Position numbers and translations under genes: made by a program
Part shown: positions 1 through 5,489 of the stretch, in pieces
Position numbering within the stretch: position 1 is the first letter of the stretch
How the letters are laid out: every line of letters starts with the position of its first letter
Notes under the pieces: model-generated
Databases searched by the model: none
The model's input: the letters and a program-made list of their open reading frames with translations, nothing else
Told to the model about the DNA's origin: nothing
NCBI GenBank assembly: GCA_016191895.1
Contig: JACPVD010000230.1
Coordinates: 1-11,668, forward strand
From: Chloroflexota bacterium
GTDB taxonomy: Bacteria; Chloroflexota; Anaerolineae; Anaerolineales; Villigracilaceae
Direction: 5' to 3'
Length of the DNA stretch: 11,668 bases

Positions 1-33
1 AGACCCTAAAGGTTTTGAAAACCTTTAGGGTCT
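1..33. repeat. Perfect 16-bp palindrome at the 3' end of the flavin reductase gene
   Basis: Arms 1-16 and 18-33 are exact reverse complements around a single central base (17). The hairpin contains the last two codons (Arg, Pro) and the TAA stop of the minus-strand flavin reductase gene. It could act as a factor-independent terminator or mRNA 3' stabiliser for that gene, but the bases beyond it lie outside the window, so a following U-run cannot be checked. A repetitive palindrome of the REP type is equally possible. Confidence 0.75.
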
Positions 34-540
34 CAACTTCCCAGACAACCCCCAATACTCGCGGTTGTGATAAATCAAGGGTTGTTTGTCGTTCATCTCT
101 CGCGCCGCAACGACTTCCGCGATAAATAGCGTGTTCTCTCCGACGTCGAACGTTTGCATCACACGGCAATCCAGCCACGCCAGCCCGCCGACGATCAATG
201 GCGCGCCGGTGACAAGGGTTTCTGTCTGCAAATTGGCAAAACGATCTTCAACACCGGAGACCTTGCCCGCGAACAGATCTGAAATACGAGCCTGTTCTAC
301 CGAAAGAATCGTCAACCCAAATGCGTGAGACTTGGACGCCAACTCATGCGTGCGGGTCGTTCCGCGCAAAGCAACGGTGATCACAGGCGGCTCCAGCGAA
401 ATGGATGTAAACGAGTTCACGGTCATGCCGTGCTTCGCGCCTTCGTGAATCGAAGTCACCACCGTCACCCCGGCTGACCAGGCGCGCATTACCGCGCGAA
501 GTTTTTCAGGATCGAGTGTTGTCAATGTCGTCTTTTCCAT
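25..540 (-). CDS. Flavin reductase-like, FMN-binding split-barrel protein
   Basis: A 171-residue protein, the full length of a single flavin reductase-like domain (PF01613/COG1853, the HpaC/DIM6-NTAB group). Members bind FMN or FAD and reduce it with NAD(P)H, often feeding a two-component monooxygenase. Visible family signatures are AGVTVVTS near residues 23-30, the loop HGMTVNSFTSISLEPP near 37-52, the FGLTILS strand with an FAGK/RFAN segment in the middle, GAPLI..LAWLDCRV, and a C-terminal LFIAEV strand ending in PLIYHNREYWGL. The usual GDHTLF motif reads GENTLF here. The ATG at 540 has no good Shine-Dalgarno; it is chosen because residues 1-20 give a normal family N-terminus. The gene stands alone and divergent from the MNT gene, so no partner oxygenase is visible and the physiological substrate is unknown. 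Confidence 0.85.
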   Translation of the reverse strand: MEKTTLTTLDPEKLRAVMRAWSAGVTVVTSIHEGAKHGMTVNSFTSISLEPPVITVALRGTTRTHELASKSHAFGLTILSVEQARISDLFAGKVSGVEDRFANLQTETLVTGAPLIVGGLAWLDCRVMQTFDVGENTLFIAEVVAAREMNDKQPLIYHNREYWGLSGKLRP

Positions 541-550
541 AAATCATATG

Positions 551-620
551 TCTTTTCAAAAGAAGGGGGAAGTGGGGTGTTGTGAGCGGGCTTCGCCCAC
601 TCACAACACCCCACACCCCA
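551..620. repeat. Palindromic intergenic repeat, family A copy 1
   Basis: A small palindrome (CTTTT-C-AAAAG, 552-562) is followed by a G-rich run and then a large hairpin. Arms 572-586 (GTGGGGTGTTGTGAG) and 600-614 are a perfect 15-bp match. After one mismatch (587/599) the stem continues with GGGC 588-591 and GCCC 595-598 around a TTC loop. A degenerate copy with the same order and orientation lies at 9170-9232. Copy 1 sits between two divergent genes, so it is not a terminator of either; a dispersed non-coding repeat (REP- or MITE-like) is the better reading. Confidence 0.75.
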
Positions 621-694
621 ATTTATTTAGAAAACTCAAGTTCATCATACATGCGGGCGGAATGGGAGTCAAGTCAAAAAATAAATCGGAGCCT

Positions 695-709
695 GGAAGT
701 TCTACTTCC
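695..709. repeat. Small hairpin repeat, family B copy 1
   Basis: GGAAGT (695-700) and ACTTCC (704-709) form a 6-bp stem around TCT. On the minus strand the core reads AAGTAGAACTT, identical to the core of the longer hairpin at 7225-7249, while the flanking stem bases differ but remain paired. It lies just upstream of the MNT promoter. Confidence 0.55.
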
Positions 710-741
710 GCCGCACTCCTTTTTCATCATCTGCTTTGGTT

Positions 742-747
742 TATAAT
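742..747 (+). promoter_or_regulatory. -10 box of a likely leaderless promoter for the MNT/HEPN pair
   Basis: A perfect TATAAT ends six bases before the ATG at 754, with TGG at 737-739 upstream. A start site about seven bases below the box would fall on or next to the A of the ATG, giving a leaderless message. No Shine-Dalgarno fits this ATG. A convincing -35 box is not visible. Confidence 0.55.
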
Positions 748-753
748 CAACGC

Positions 754-1083
754 ATGAAAAAGTTTCGACCCAGGGTTCGCGCCCTGAAACTTGCAACAGA
801 AGTTCGCAAACGCCTTGTCAAAGAATTGGGACAACCCGTCAAGGTGATCATGTTCGGCTCGCAAGCGCGGGGCGATGCAAAAAAGGATTCTGATATTGAC
901 CTGTTGGTGATCCTGCCTTCCTTGGATAAACCCATGATGTATCTTGCCTTCGATGTGGCGTGGGAGGTCGGCTTTGACGCGGGAAAGGTCATCTCTGTTG
1001 TTCCGGCTGAGAGAAATGAGTGGAAGCGCCTTGCCGCGTCCCCCTTCTATCGCGCAGTAAAACGGGAAGGGGTTCCCGCATGA
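754..1083 (+). CDS. MNT-type minimal nucleotidyltransferase (MntA-like antitoxin)
   Basis: A 109-residue minimal nucleotidyltransferase of the pol-beta superfamily (COG1708). The signature GSQARGDAKKDSDID is at residues 35-49, with GS binding the nucleotide phosphates and D47/D49 the expected metal ligands. The third catalytic carboxylate usual in this fold is not obvious: the strand around GKVISVV carries Ser or Val there. In MntA-HepT systems such proteins AMPylate and silence a HEPN ribonuclease, and that is the inferred role here because a HEPN gene follows with an ATGA overlap (start 1080, stop 1081-1083). The ATG at 754 is preferred over an upstream in-frame TTG at 736, since TATAAT lies between them. 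The partner gene is frameshifted, so the pair may no longer be functional. Confidence 0.85.
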   Translation: MKKFRPRVRALKLATEVRKRLVKELGQPVKVIMFGSQARGDAKKDSDIDLLVILPSLDKPMMYLAFDVAWEVGFDAGKVISVVPAERNEWKRLAASPFYRAVKREGVPA

Positions 1084-1489
1084 ATGATGAACCCTACGAC
1101 AAATCGGCATTAATCCAATACCGCATGGATCGCGCTCGCGAATCATTGAACGATGCGCGTTTAATGCTCGCTCAAAAAGGGAGTTACGCCGGCGTGGTCA
1201 ATCGCGCTTATTACGCAATGTTTACGCCGCGCTTGCTCTGTTAATTACAATCGACAGAGAGTCATCCAAACATCAGGGAGTGATCGCCCTGTTTGATGAA
1301 AACTTCATTAAACAAAACATACTCCCAAAAGAATTGGGCAAACTACTGCACCGCGCATTTGAAATGAGACAGGCGGGAGATTACCGCGATATGCTTGTCA
1401 CCACGGAAGAGCAGGCTGCCGATGCAATTCATTCAGCAAATAAATTCCTCAAAGCCATTGAAGCGAAATTATCAGAGCATGAGAAATAG
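1080..1489 (+). pseudogene. HEPN-domain protein (HepT-like toxin), disrupted by a frameshift
   Basis: The first frame runs from ATG 1080 to TAA 1242-1244 and gives MNDEPYDKSALIQYRMDRA... then NRAYYAMF, a hallmark of the HEPN domain family (PF05168/COG1895). After the TTT at 1221-1223 the homology continues in the next frame as AALALLITIDRESSKHQGV and on to the TAG at 1487-1489. Adding one T to the run TTTAC (restoring TTTTAC, Phe-Tyr) rebuilds a single reading frame of about 136 residues, the normal length for this family. The lesion is therefore a one-base deletion in a T-run. It could be real inactivation of a toxin, a phase-variable tract, or a sequencing error. The gene overlaps the MNT gene by four bases, typical of translational coupling in a toxin-antitoxin pair. 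Confidence 0.8.
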
Positions 1490-1529
1490 CGAATTTCAAA
1501 CTGCCATCCAAATCAGGCGGGAAAACACA

Positions 1530-1538
1530 TGGTAAACT
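1530..1538 (+). promoter_or_regulatory. Extended -10 element directly before the C39 peptidase gene
   Basis: TGG at 1530-1532 followed by TAAACT at 1533-1538 looks like an extended -10 element. It ends seven bases before the ATG at 1546. There is no Shine-Dalgarno, so a leaderless transcript is plausible. No good -35 is seen, and TAAACT matches the consensus at only four of six positions. Confidence 0.4.
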
Positions 1539-1545
1539 CACGCGC

Positions 1546-2784
1546 ATGTCAAAACGAAATAAGACCATCTTAATCGCGCTGGCGGGGTTTCTCCTGCTGG
1601 CCGCGTTGATCTATCAAATTCCCAGAGTCAAATCGGCAATTGCGTGGCGGGTTGAAAAAGTCATGATCTACACAAAAAACCTTATTGACCCCGTCGGCCC
1701 TGTGCCGACGGCATTGCCGGTCACGCCCCAACCCTCCACGCCAACCATCACCGCAACGGCCACACCCACACCCCTCGCGAATCTCACGCCATCCATCACG
1801 CCCACCGCCACATTTCCCCCACTGCCTGCGCAAGCGTCCATGGCATCGCCTCCGTTCGAGCAACAGACTCCGAACAACTGCGGTCCCGCGACCCTTTCGA
1901 TGGCTTTGCACATCTACGGCTGGGACGGAAATCAAAGCGACATCGCCAGCGTTATCAAGCCCCTCCTGCAGGATCGAAACGTCAACCCCGAGGAACTGCG
2001 TTATTACGTCCGCACGCAGGCGGGATGGCTCAATATGGAATATCGAGTGGGCGGCGATATCGAAACCCTCAAGCGATTGATCGCCGCAAATTATCCTGTC
2101 ATTGTCGAAAGCGTCACCTCACTCGATCCGAACGACGCGCTCGGGCCCACCGACGATCTATGGGCGGCGCATTATCTCTTGCTCACAGGCTACGACAACG
2201 CCACGCAAACATTCACCATTCAAGATTCCTATCACGGCGCGGATTTGAGCATCTCGTATTCACAATTGGAAAAAGAATGGAAGCCATTCAACAACCTGTA
2301 CATCGTGATTTATTTTCCGCAATTCGAGGATGAGATGAAGACCCTGCTCGCTTCCAACTGGGACCCGATCCTGAATCGGCAAATGGCATTGACCTCCTCC
2401 CAGGCCGATACCGCCCAAAACCCCACCGACGCCTTTGCCTGGTTCAACTACGGAAGTAACCTCGTCTATTTTGACCGTTACGAAGAGGCCGCGCTTGCCT
2501 ACGATAAAGCCCGCGAGATCGGCCTGCCGCTGAGAATGTTCCGCTATCAGTTTGGGCCGTTCCTCGCATACTTCCACTCGAATCGAAATGAAGACCTGCT
2601 CGTGCTGACCGATTATGCCAGAGGCATTACGGAAATGTCCGAAGAAGCGTGGCTATGGTATGGCTACGGCCTGTATCGCAAAGGCGATTACGAAGGCGCG
2701 CTCAAAGCGTGGAAAAAGGCCGATCAGATCAACCCTAATTTTTTTGAAGATCAGGCTCGGAAGGCAATGGGGTTGATCCAATAA
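1546..2784 (+). CDS. Membrane-anchored C39-like cysteine peptidase with C-terminal TPRs
   Basis: A 412-residue protein. A basic N-terminus (SKRNK) and one membrane segment near residues 7-24 act as an uncleaved anchor, followed by a Thr/Pro-rich linker near 54-95. The next part is a peptidase C39-like domain (PF13529 type): QQTPNNCGPA carries the presumed catalytic Cys112 with Gln106/107 before it, AAHYLLLTGYD carries His209, and IQDSYHG carries Asp227. These form a complete papain-like triad. The C-terminal part holds TPR-like helices near 293-329 (AWFNYGSNLVYFDRYEEAA) and 366-399 (WYGYGLYRKGDYEGALKAW). The domain should face the outside of the cytoplasmic membrane. Bacteriocin-processing C39 domains cut after GG leaders, but no ABC transporter or leader peptide is nearby, so the substrate is unknown. 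Only 4 nt separate it from the following lipoprotein gene, so co-expression is likely. Confidence 0.85.
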   Translation: MSKRNKTILIALAGFLLLAALIYQIPRVKSAIAWRVEKVMIYTKNLIDPVGPVPTALPVTPQPSTPTITATATPTPLANLTPSITPTATFPPLPAQASMASPPFEQQTPNNCGPATLSMALHIYGWDGNQSDIASVIKPLLQDRNVNPEELRYYVRTQAGWLNMEYRVGGDIETLKRLIAANYPVIVESVTSLDPNDALGPTDDLWAAHYLLLTGYDNATQTFTIQDSYHGADLSISYSQLEKEWKPFNNLYIVIYFPQFEDEMKTLLASNWDPILNRQMALTSSQADTAQNPTDAFAWFNYGSNLVYFDRYEEAALAYDKAREIGLPLRMFRYQFGPFLAYFHSNRNEDLLVLTDYARGITEMSEEAWLWYGYGLYRKGDYEGALKAWKKADQINPNFFEDQARKAMGLIQ

Positions 2785-2788
2785 CATC

Positions 2789-3745
2789 ATGAAAAAAATA
2801 TTCCCCTTTCTTTTCTCTTTCCTGCTTGCGGCGTGTCAAGGTGTGGCGGTAACTGTCACTGAGGCGGTTGTCGCGACCCCATTGATTGAATCCACTTCAA
2901 CGCCCACGGCTGGATTGATTCAATTCACCACGACCCCAGCAGTAACATTTACACCTGAGCCAACGGTCACACCTGACAACGTCAAAATCTCCCCCGCCGA
3001 TGGCATGACCCAACTCCTCATCCCCGCCGGGACATTCAAAATGGGCGGGCTCGATGTTCTGCTCGAAGGAGATGAACTCCCCGCGCATGACGTGACGCTC
3101 GACGCGTTCTGGATGGATCAAGTGGAAGTGACAAATGGCATGTACGCCTTGTGCGCGCAGGCAGGTGCATGCAGGCTTCCCGTTAAATTTAATTCTGATA
3201 ATCAGTTGGAATACTACAACAACCCGCAGTTTCGAGATTATCCGGTTGTTCAAATCACATGGTATGACGCAAATTCCTATTGTCAATGGACAGGGCGCAG
3301 ACTGCCCACCGAAGCCGAATGGGAACGCGCCGCGCGGGGCGACGACTTGCGTCCGTATCCGTGGGGGGGCGAGCCACCAAACGAATTGAATTCAAATTCC
3401 AATAACATCGCCGGCGACACAACTCGCGTGGGATCATATGCAGCGGGGGCGAGCCCGTTTGGCGTGTTGGATATGGCGGGCAATGTCTGGGAATGGGTCG
3501 CGGATTATTACAGCGGGCGGTATTACGAAGAATCGCCGTCGGTGAATCCACTGGGCCCGGAGAACAGCGGGTTGAATCACCTGCGCGTGATTCGCGGCGG
3601 ATCGTTTCAGGATAACCAGTTTGACCTGCGCGTTTCCAATCGCGGATATGAAACGGGTCCCGATCCAACTGTCGCGTCGAGCGAGGCGGCTTATTACGGC
3701 CGCAGTTCGGTGAAGATCGGCTTTCGCTGCGCACAAACTCCATAA
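2789..3745 (+). CDS. Lipoprotein with FGE/SUMF1-type fold lacking the catalytic cysteines
   Basis: 318 residues. The signal peptide MKKIFPFLFSFLLAAC has a clear lipobox (LAAC) with Cys16 as the lipidation site, followed by a Thr/Pro-rich spacer to about residue 68. The rest is a formylglycine-generating-enzyme/sulfatase-modifying-factor domain (PF03781): IPAGTFKMGG near 78, VEVTNGMYALC, RLPTEAEWERAARG from 171, MAGNVWEWVADYY from about 229, RGGSF at 269-273 and the terminal GFRC. Active FGE uses a CX4C cysteine pair just after the RGGS motif; here the equivalent positions are Asp275 and Leu280, so sulfatase activation is unlikely. Like many SUMF1-fold proteins it may be a binding or structural module. 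No sulfatase gene is nearby. It lies 4 nt after the C39 peptidase gene, suggesting one extracytoplasmic unit. Confidence 0.85.
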   Translation: MKKIFPFLFSFLLAACQGVAVTVTEAVVATPLIESTSTPTAGLIQFTTTPAVTFTPEPTVTPDNVKISPADGMTQLLIPAGTFKMGGLDVLLEGDELPAHDVTLDAFWMDQVEVTNGMYALCAQAGACRLPVKFNSDNQLEYYNNPQFRDYPVVQITWYDANSYCQWTGRRLPTEAEWERAARGDDLRPYPWGGEPPNELNSNSNNIAGDTTRVGSYAAGASPFGVLDMAGNVWEWVADYYSGRYYEESPSVNPLGPENSGLNHLRVIRGGSFQDNQFDLRVSNRGYETGPDPTVASSEAAYYGRSSVKIGFRCAQTP

Positions 3746-3801
3746 CGCTGAATCAGTTCACGGTCGAGAAATGACGCGGGACATTTCATCCAGATTTGTT
3801 G

Positions 3802-3826
3802 TCCTTCGACTGCACTCAGGATGAAG
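3802..3826. repeat. Short REP-like palindromic sequence
   Basis: TCCTTCGACTGCACTCAGG followed by ATGAAG is an imperfect palindrome (TCCT 3802-3805 with AGGA 3818-3821, or CTTC 3804-3807 with GAAG 3823-3826). From memory it resembles a CCTTCGAC...CTCAGGATGA repeat that is scattered between genes in many bacterial genomes. The rest of 3746-3836 shows no gene and no strong terminator for the upstream lipoprotein gene. Confidence 0.4.
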
Positions 3827-3836
3827 TTGAATTATC

Positions 3837-3865
3837 TTTACTCAATACCCCTGCTATGGTATTAT
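3837..3865 (+). promoter_or_regulatory. Promoter of the SAM riboswitch and metK
   Basis: A -35-like TTTACT (3837-3842) lies 17 bases from a -10 TATTAT (3860-3865), which is preceded by TGG (3857-3859) as an extended -10. The predicted start near 3872 is about 25 bases upstream of the riboswitch P1 helix, as expected for a leader-controlled gene. Confidence 0.55.
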
Positions 3866-3896
3866 CCCGGCACAATTCAACAGCCCCAATACGGCG

Positions 3897-4083
3897 CTCT
3901 TATCCAGAGAGGCGGAGGGAACGGCCCTGCGATGCCTCGACAACCGATGGTGATAGTCAAGTAGTCGGATAGTCAAATAGTCGAGTAGTCAAGATCAAGA
4001 CCACGAGACCAAGCGACTAAACGACAAGACGATTACACCGAACGGTGCCAAATCCGACAGAAGATTTCTGGGAGATGAGAGGG
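3897..4083 (+). promoter_or_regulatory. SAM-I (S-box) riboswitch aptamer with greatly expanded P4 arm
   Basis: Conserved S-box elements are present in order: P1 CTCTTATC (3897-3904) pairing with GATGAGAG (4074-4081, one G-U), the AGAGAGGCGGAGGGA block (3906-3920), GGCCC (3923-3927), CAACCG at 3941-3946, GGTGCCAAATCC (4044-4055), and the short CAGAA/TTCTG hairpin just before P1 closes. The riboswitch binds S-adenosylmethionine and shuts off the downstream gene, here metK, whose product makes SAM. The odd part is P4, normally a short hairpin. The closing pairs ACCG (3943-3946)/CGGT (4043-4046) are kept, but about 96 bases lie between them. These fold into a long, nearly symmetric stem of GTC/GAC-rich short repeats (3949-4039). 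Confidence 0.92.
3954..4035. repeat. GTC-rich short-repeat palindrome inside the riboswitch P4 arm
   Basis: Two 37-base arms (3954-3990 and 3999-4035) face each other in register around an 8-base loop AAGATCAA. Paired blocks are TAGTC/GATTA, GTCG/CGAC, TAGTC/GACTA, GTC/GAC, GT/AC and GTC/GAC, separated by equal-sized mismatched loops (5x5, 2x2, 5x5, 2x2, 1x1). The 5' arm is a run of degenerate units built around TAGTC. It looks like a low-complexity repeat inserted into the P4 loop and tolerated because it folds back on itself. Confidence 0.7.
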
Positions 4084-4136
4084 TAGATACGCATTACGCA
4101 ATTGCCCTTTCACGCTGAAAGGGCAATTCTATTTTT
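4077..4136 (+). terminator. Riboswitch expression platform: antiterminator and intrinsic terminator before metK
   Basis: The terminator is an 11-bp perfect stem, ATTGCCCTTTC (4101-4111) with GAAAGGGCAAT (4117-4127), loop ACGCT, followed by a T-rich tract to 4136. The antiterminator pairs GAGAGGGTA (4077-4085) with 4103-4111 and, after a bulged G, AT (4087-4088) with 4101-4102. It uses both the 3' strand of P1 and the 5' strand of the terminator. SAM binding that locks P1 should therefore free the terminator, and SAM absence should favour read-through. Confidence 0.9.
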
Positions 4137-4153
4137 CAAGGAGAAACAAAACA

Positions 4154-5365
4154 ATGAGCAACACTTTTATGACCTCGCCGAGCCTGATGTTCACATCGGA
4201 GTCGGTGACGGAAGGACACCCGGATAAGATCTGCGACCAGGTCTCGGATGCCGTTTTGGATGCCTGTCTCGAGCAGGACAAAATGTCGCGTGTGGCCTGC
4301 GAGACCGCCGTCAAAACGGGTTTTGTGGCGCTGCTGGGCGAGATCACCACGTCGGCTTATGTCAACTTCGATGAGCTCGTCCGCAAGGTTGTCAACGAGA
4401 TCGGATACGACAGCAGTGACAAAGGCTTTGACGGCAATACCTGCGCTGTGCTTTCCGCGGTCGCCAGCCAAAGCGCCGACATTGCGTTGGGCGTGGATCA
4501 TGCCCTCGAAGATAAAAGCGGCGAAATGAAGGATGTGGGTATCGAGCATGTCGGCGCGGGCGATCAGGGCATGATGTTCGGATTTGCCTGCAATGAAACA
4601 GCGACGTTAATGCCGATGCCGATTTATATGGCGCACAAATTGTCGCGCCGTTTGAGCGAAACCCGCAAGGATGGATCGCTCCCCTGGCTTCGCCCGGATG
4701 GCAAGAGTCAGGTGACAGTGGAATATTCCAACGGCAAGCCGAAGCGCATCGACACAGTTTTGATTTCCACACAACACTCCCCCGATATTTCACACTCCGA
4801 GATCGTCGAGCAGATCAGCGAGCACATCATCTATCCATCCCTGCCCGAAGGCATGGTGGATAAAAACCTGAAGATCTTCGTCAACCCGACCGGGCGTTTC
4901 GTCATCGGCGGACCGATGGGTGATGCGGGTGTGACCGGGCGCAAGATCATCGTCGATACCTATGGCGGCATGGGACGTCACGGCGGCGGCGCATTCTCGG
5001 GCAAAGACCCCACAAAGGTCGATCGCTCCGCCGCGTATGCCGCGCGCTATGTTGCCAAGAACATCGTCGCCGCCGGGCTTGCCGACCGCGTCGAAGTTCA
5101 GGTGGCATATGCCATCGGCGTGGCGCATCCGCTTTCTGTGAATGTGGAGACATTCGGCACCGCCAAAATTGCGGACGATAAAATTTCCGCGCTCGTCAAT
5201 GAACACTTTGACCTGCGCCCCGGCGCGATCATCCGTGACCTCGACCTGCGCCGCCCGATCTATCGCAAGACTGCCGCGTACGGTCACTTTGGCCGCGATG
5301 ATATCGAATTCCCCTGGGAACGCACCGACAAGGCCGAGGCTTTGAAGAAGGCGGCTGGGGTATAG
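4154..5365 (+). CDS. metK: S-adenosylmethionine synthetase
   Basis: Makes S-adenosylmethionine from methionine and ATP in the cytoplasm, the main methyl donor. At 403 residues it is close to the usual family length. Family motifs are clear: [17 protein letters not shown] near residues 13-29 (ATP and metal site, with the GHPDK His and Asp), [12 protein letters not shown], the signature of the family, near 135, [19 protein letters not shown] near 276-294, and a C-terminal [11 protein letters not shown]. The ATG at 4154 follows AAGGAG (4138-4143) with a 10-base spacer. The Shine-Dalgarno starts directly after the terminator T-tract, so expression is set mainly by whether transcription passes the SAM riboswitch. 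This closes a feedback loop: product SAM represses its own synthase. The gene appears to be transcribed alone and ends before a bidirectional terminator. Confidence 0.98.
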   Translation: MSNTFMTSPSLMFTSESVTEGHPDKICDQVSDAVLDACLEQDKMSRVACETAVKTGFVALLGEITTSAYVNFDELVRKVVNEIGYDSSDKGFDGNTCAVLSAVASQSADIALGVDHALEDKSGEMKDVGIEHVGAGDQGMMFGFACNETATLMPMPIYMAHKLSRRLSETRKDGSLPWLRPDGKSQVTVEYSNGKPKRIDTVLISTQHSPDISHSEIVEQISEHIIYPSLPEGMVDKNLKIFVNPTGRFVIGGPMGDAGVTGRKIIVDTYGGMGRHGGGAFSGKDPTKVDRSAAYAARYVAKNIVAAGLADRVEVQVAYAIGVAHPLSVNVETFGTAKIADDKISALVNEHFDLRPGAIIRDLDLRRPIYRKTAAYGHFGRDDIEFPWERTDKAEALKKAAGV

Positions 5366-5372
5366 CGCTGAG

Positions 5373-5399
5373 ATTGGTATTAGTAATTGGTGATTTGTA
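5373..5399. repeat. Two degenerate tandem units after metK
   Basis: ATTGGTATTAGTA (5373-5385) is followed at once by ATTGGTGATTTGTA (5386-5399). It is a short AT-rich tandem duplication between the metK stop and its terminator, with no evident function. Confidence 0.35.
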
Positions 5400-5400
5400 A

Positions 5401-5439
5401 AACAAAAGAGTCGCGAGGAAAATTCGCGGCTCTTTTGTT
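5401..5439. terminator. Bidirectional intrinsic terminator between metK and CapA-like gene
   Basis: A 16-bp stem pairs AACAAAAGAGTCGCGA (5401-5416) with 5424-5439, with one G-U position. The A/T-rich outer part gives U-rich ends on both strands. It sits between convergent genes (metK on plus, CapA-like on minus), so it likely ends both transcripts. Confidence 0.85.
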
Positions 5440-5489
5440 CCTTATGTTACGCGCTTGCGCTTCGACTCGGTGAGCCGTCAGTGCGAAGG

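Noticed and set aside
572..614. Intrinsic terminator
   Set aside because: It lies between divergent genes with no upstream transcript to end on either strand, and the T-run is poor.
736..753. TTG start for the MNT gene
   Set aside because: It lies upstream of the TATAAT box at 742-747 and lacks a Shine-Dalgarno; ATG 754 fits promoter and family length.
548..757. A 69-codon plus-strand open frame from ATG 548
   Set aside because: It runs straight through the family A palindrome and low-complexity DNA and has no ribosome-binding site.
727..1146. A 139-codon minus-strand open frame
   Set aside because: It is antisense to the MNT gene, whose GSxARG...SDxD motif is unmistakable.
1570..1935. Gly/Arg-rich minus-strand open frame
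   Set aside because: It is the complement of the Thr/Pro-rich linker of the C39 peptidase; composition alone keeps it open.
2789..3745. Active formylglycine-generating enzyme
   Set aside because: The CX4C catalytic pair is missing and no sulfatase gene is present.
3954..3990. CRISPR-like direct repeats (TAGTC units)
   Set aside because: Units are only 7-9 bases with no spacers, and they form one side of a hairpin inside a riboswitch.
5460..5488. Second terminator or repeat (CTTCG...CGAAG) next to the CapA-like stop
   Set aside because: Only five outer pairs are solid and the inner part pairs poorly; the hairpin at 5401-5439 explains termination better.
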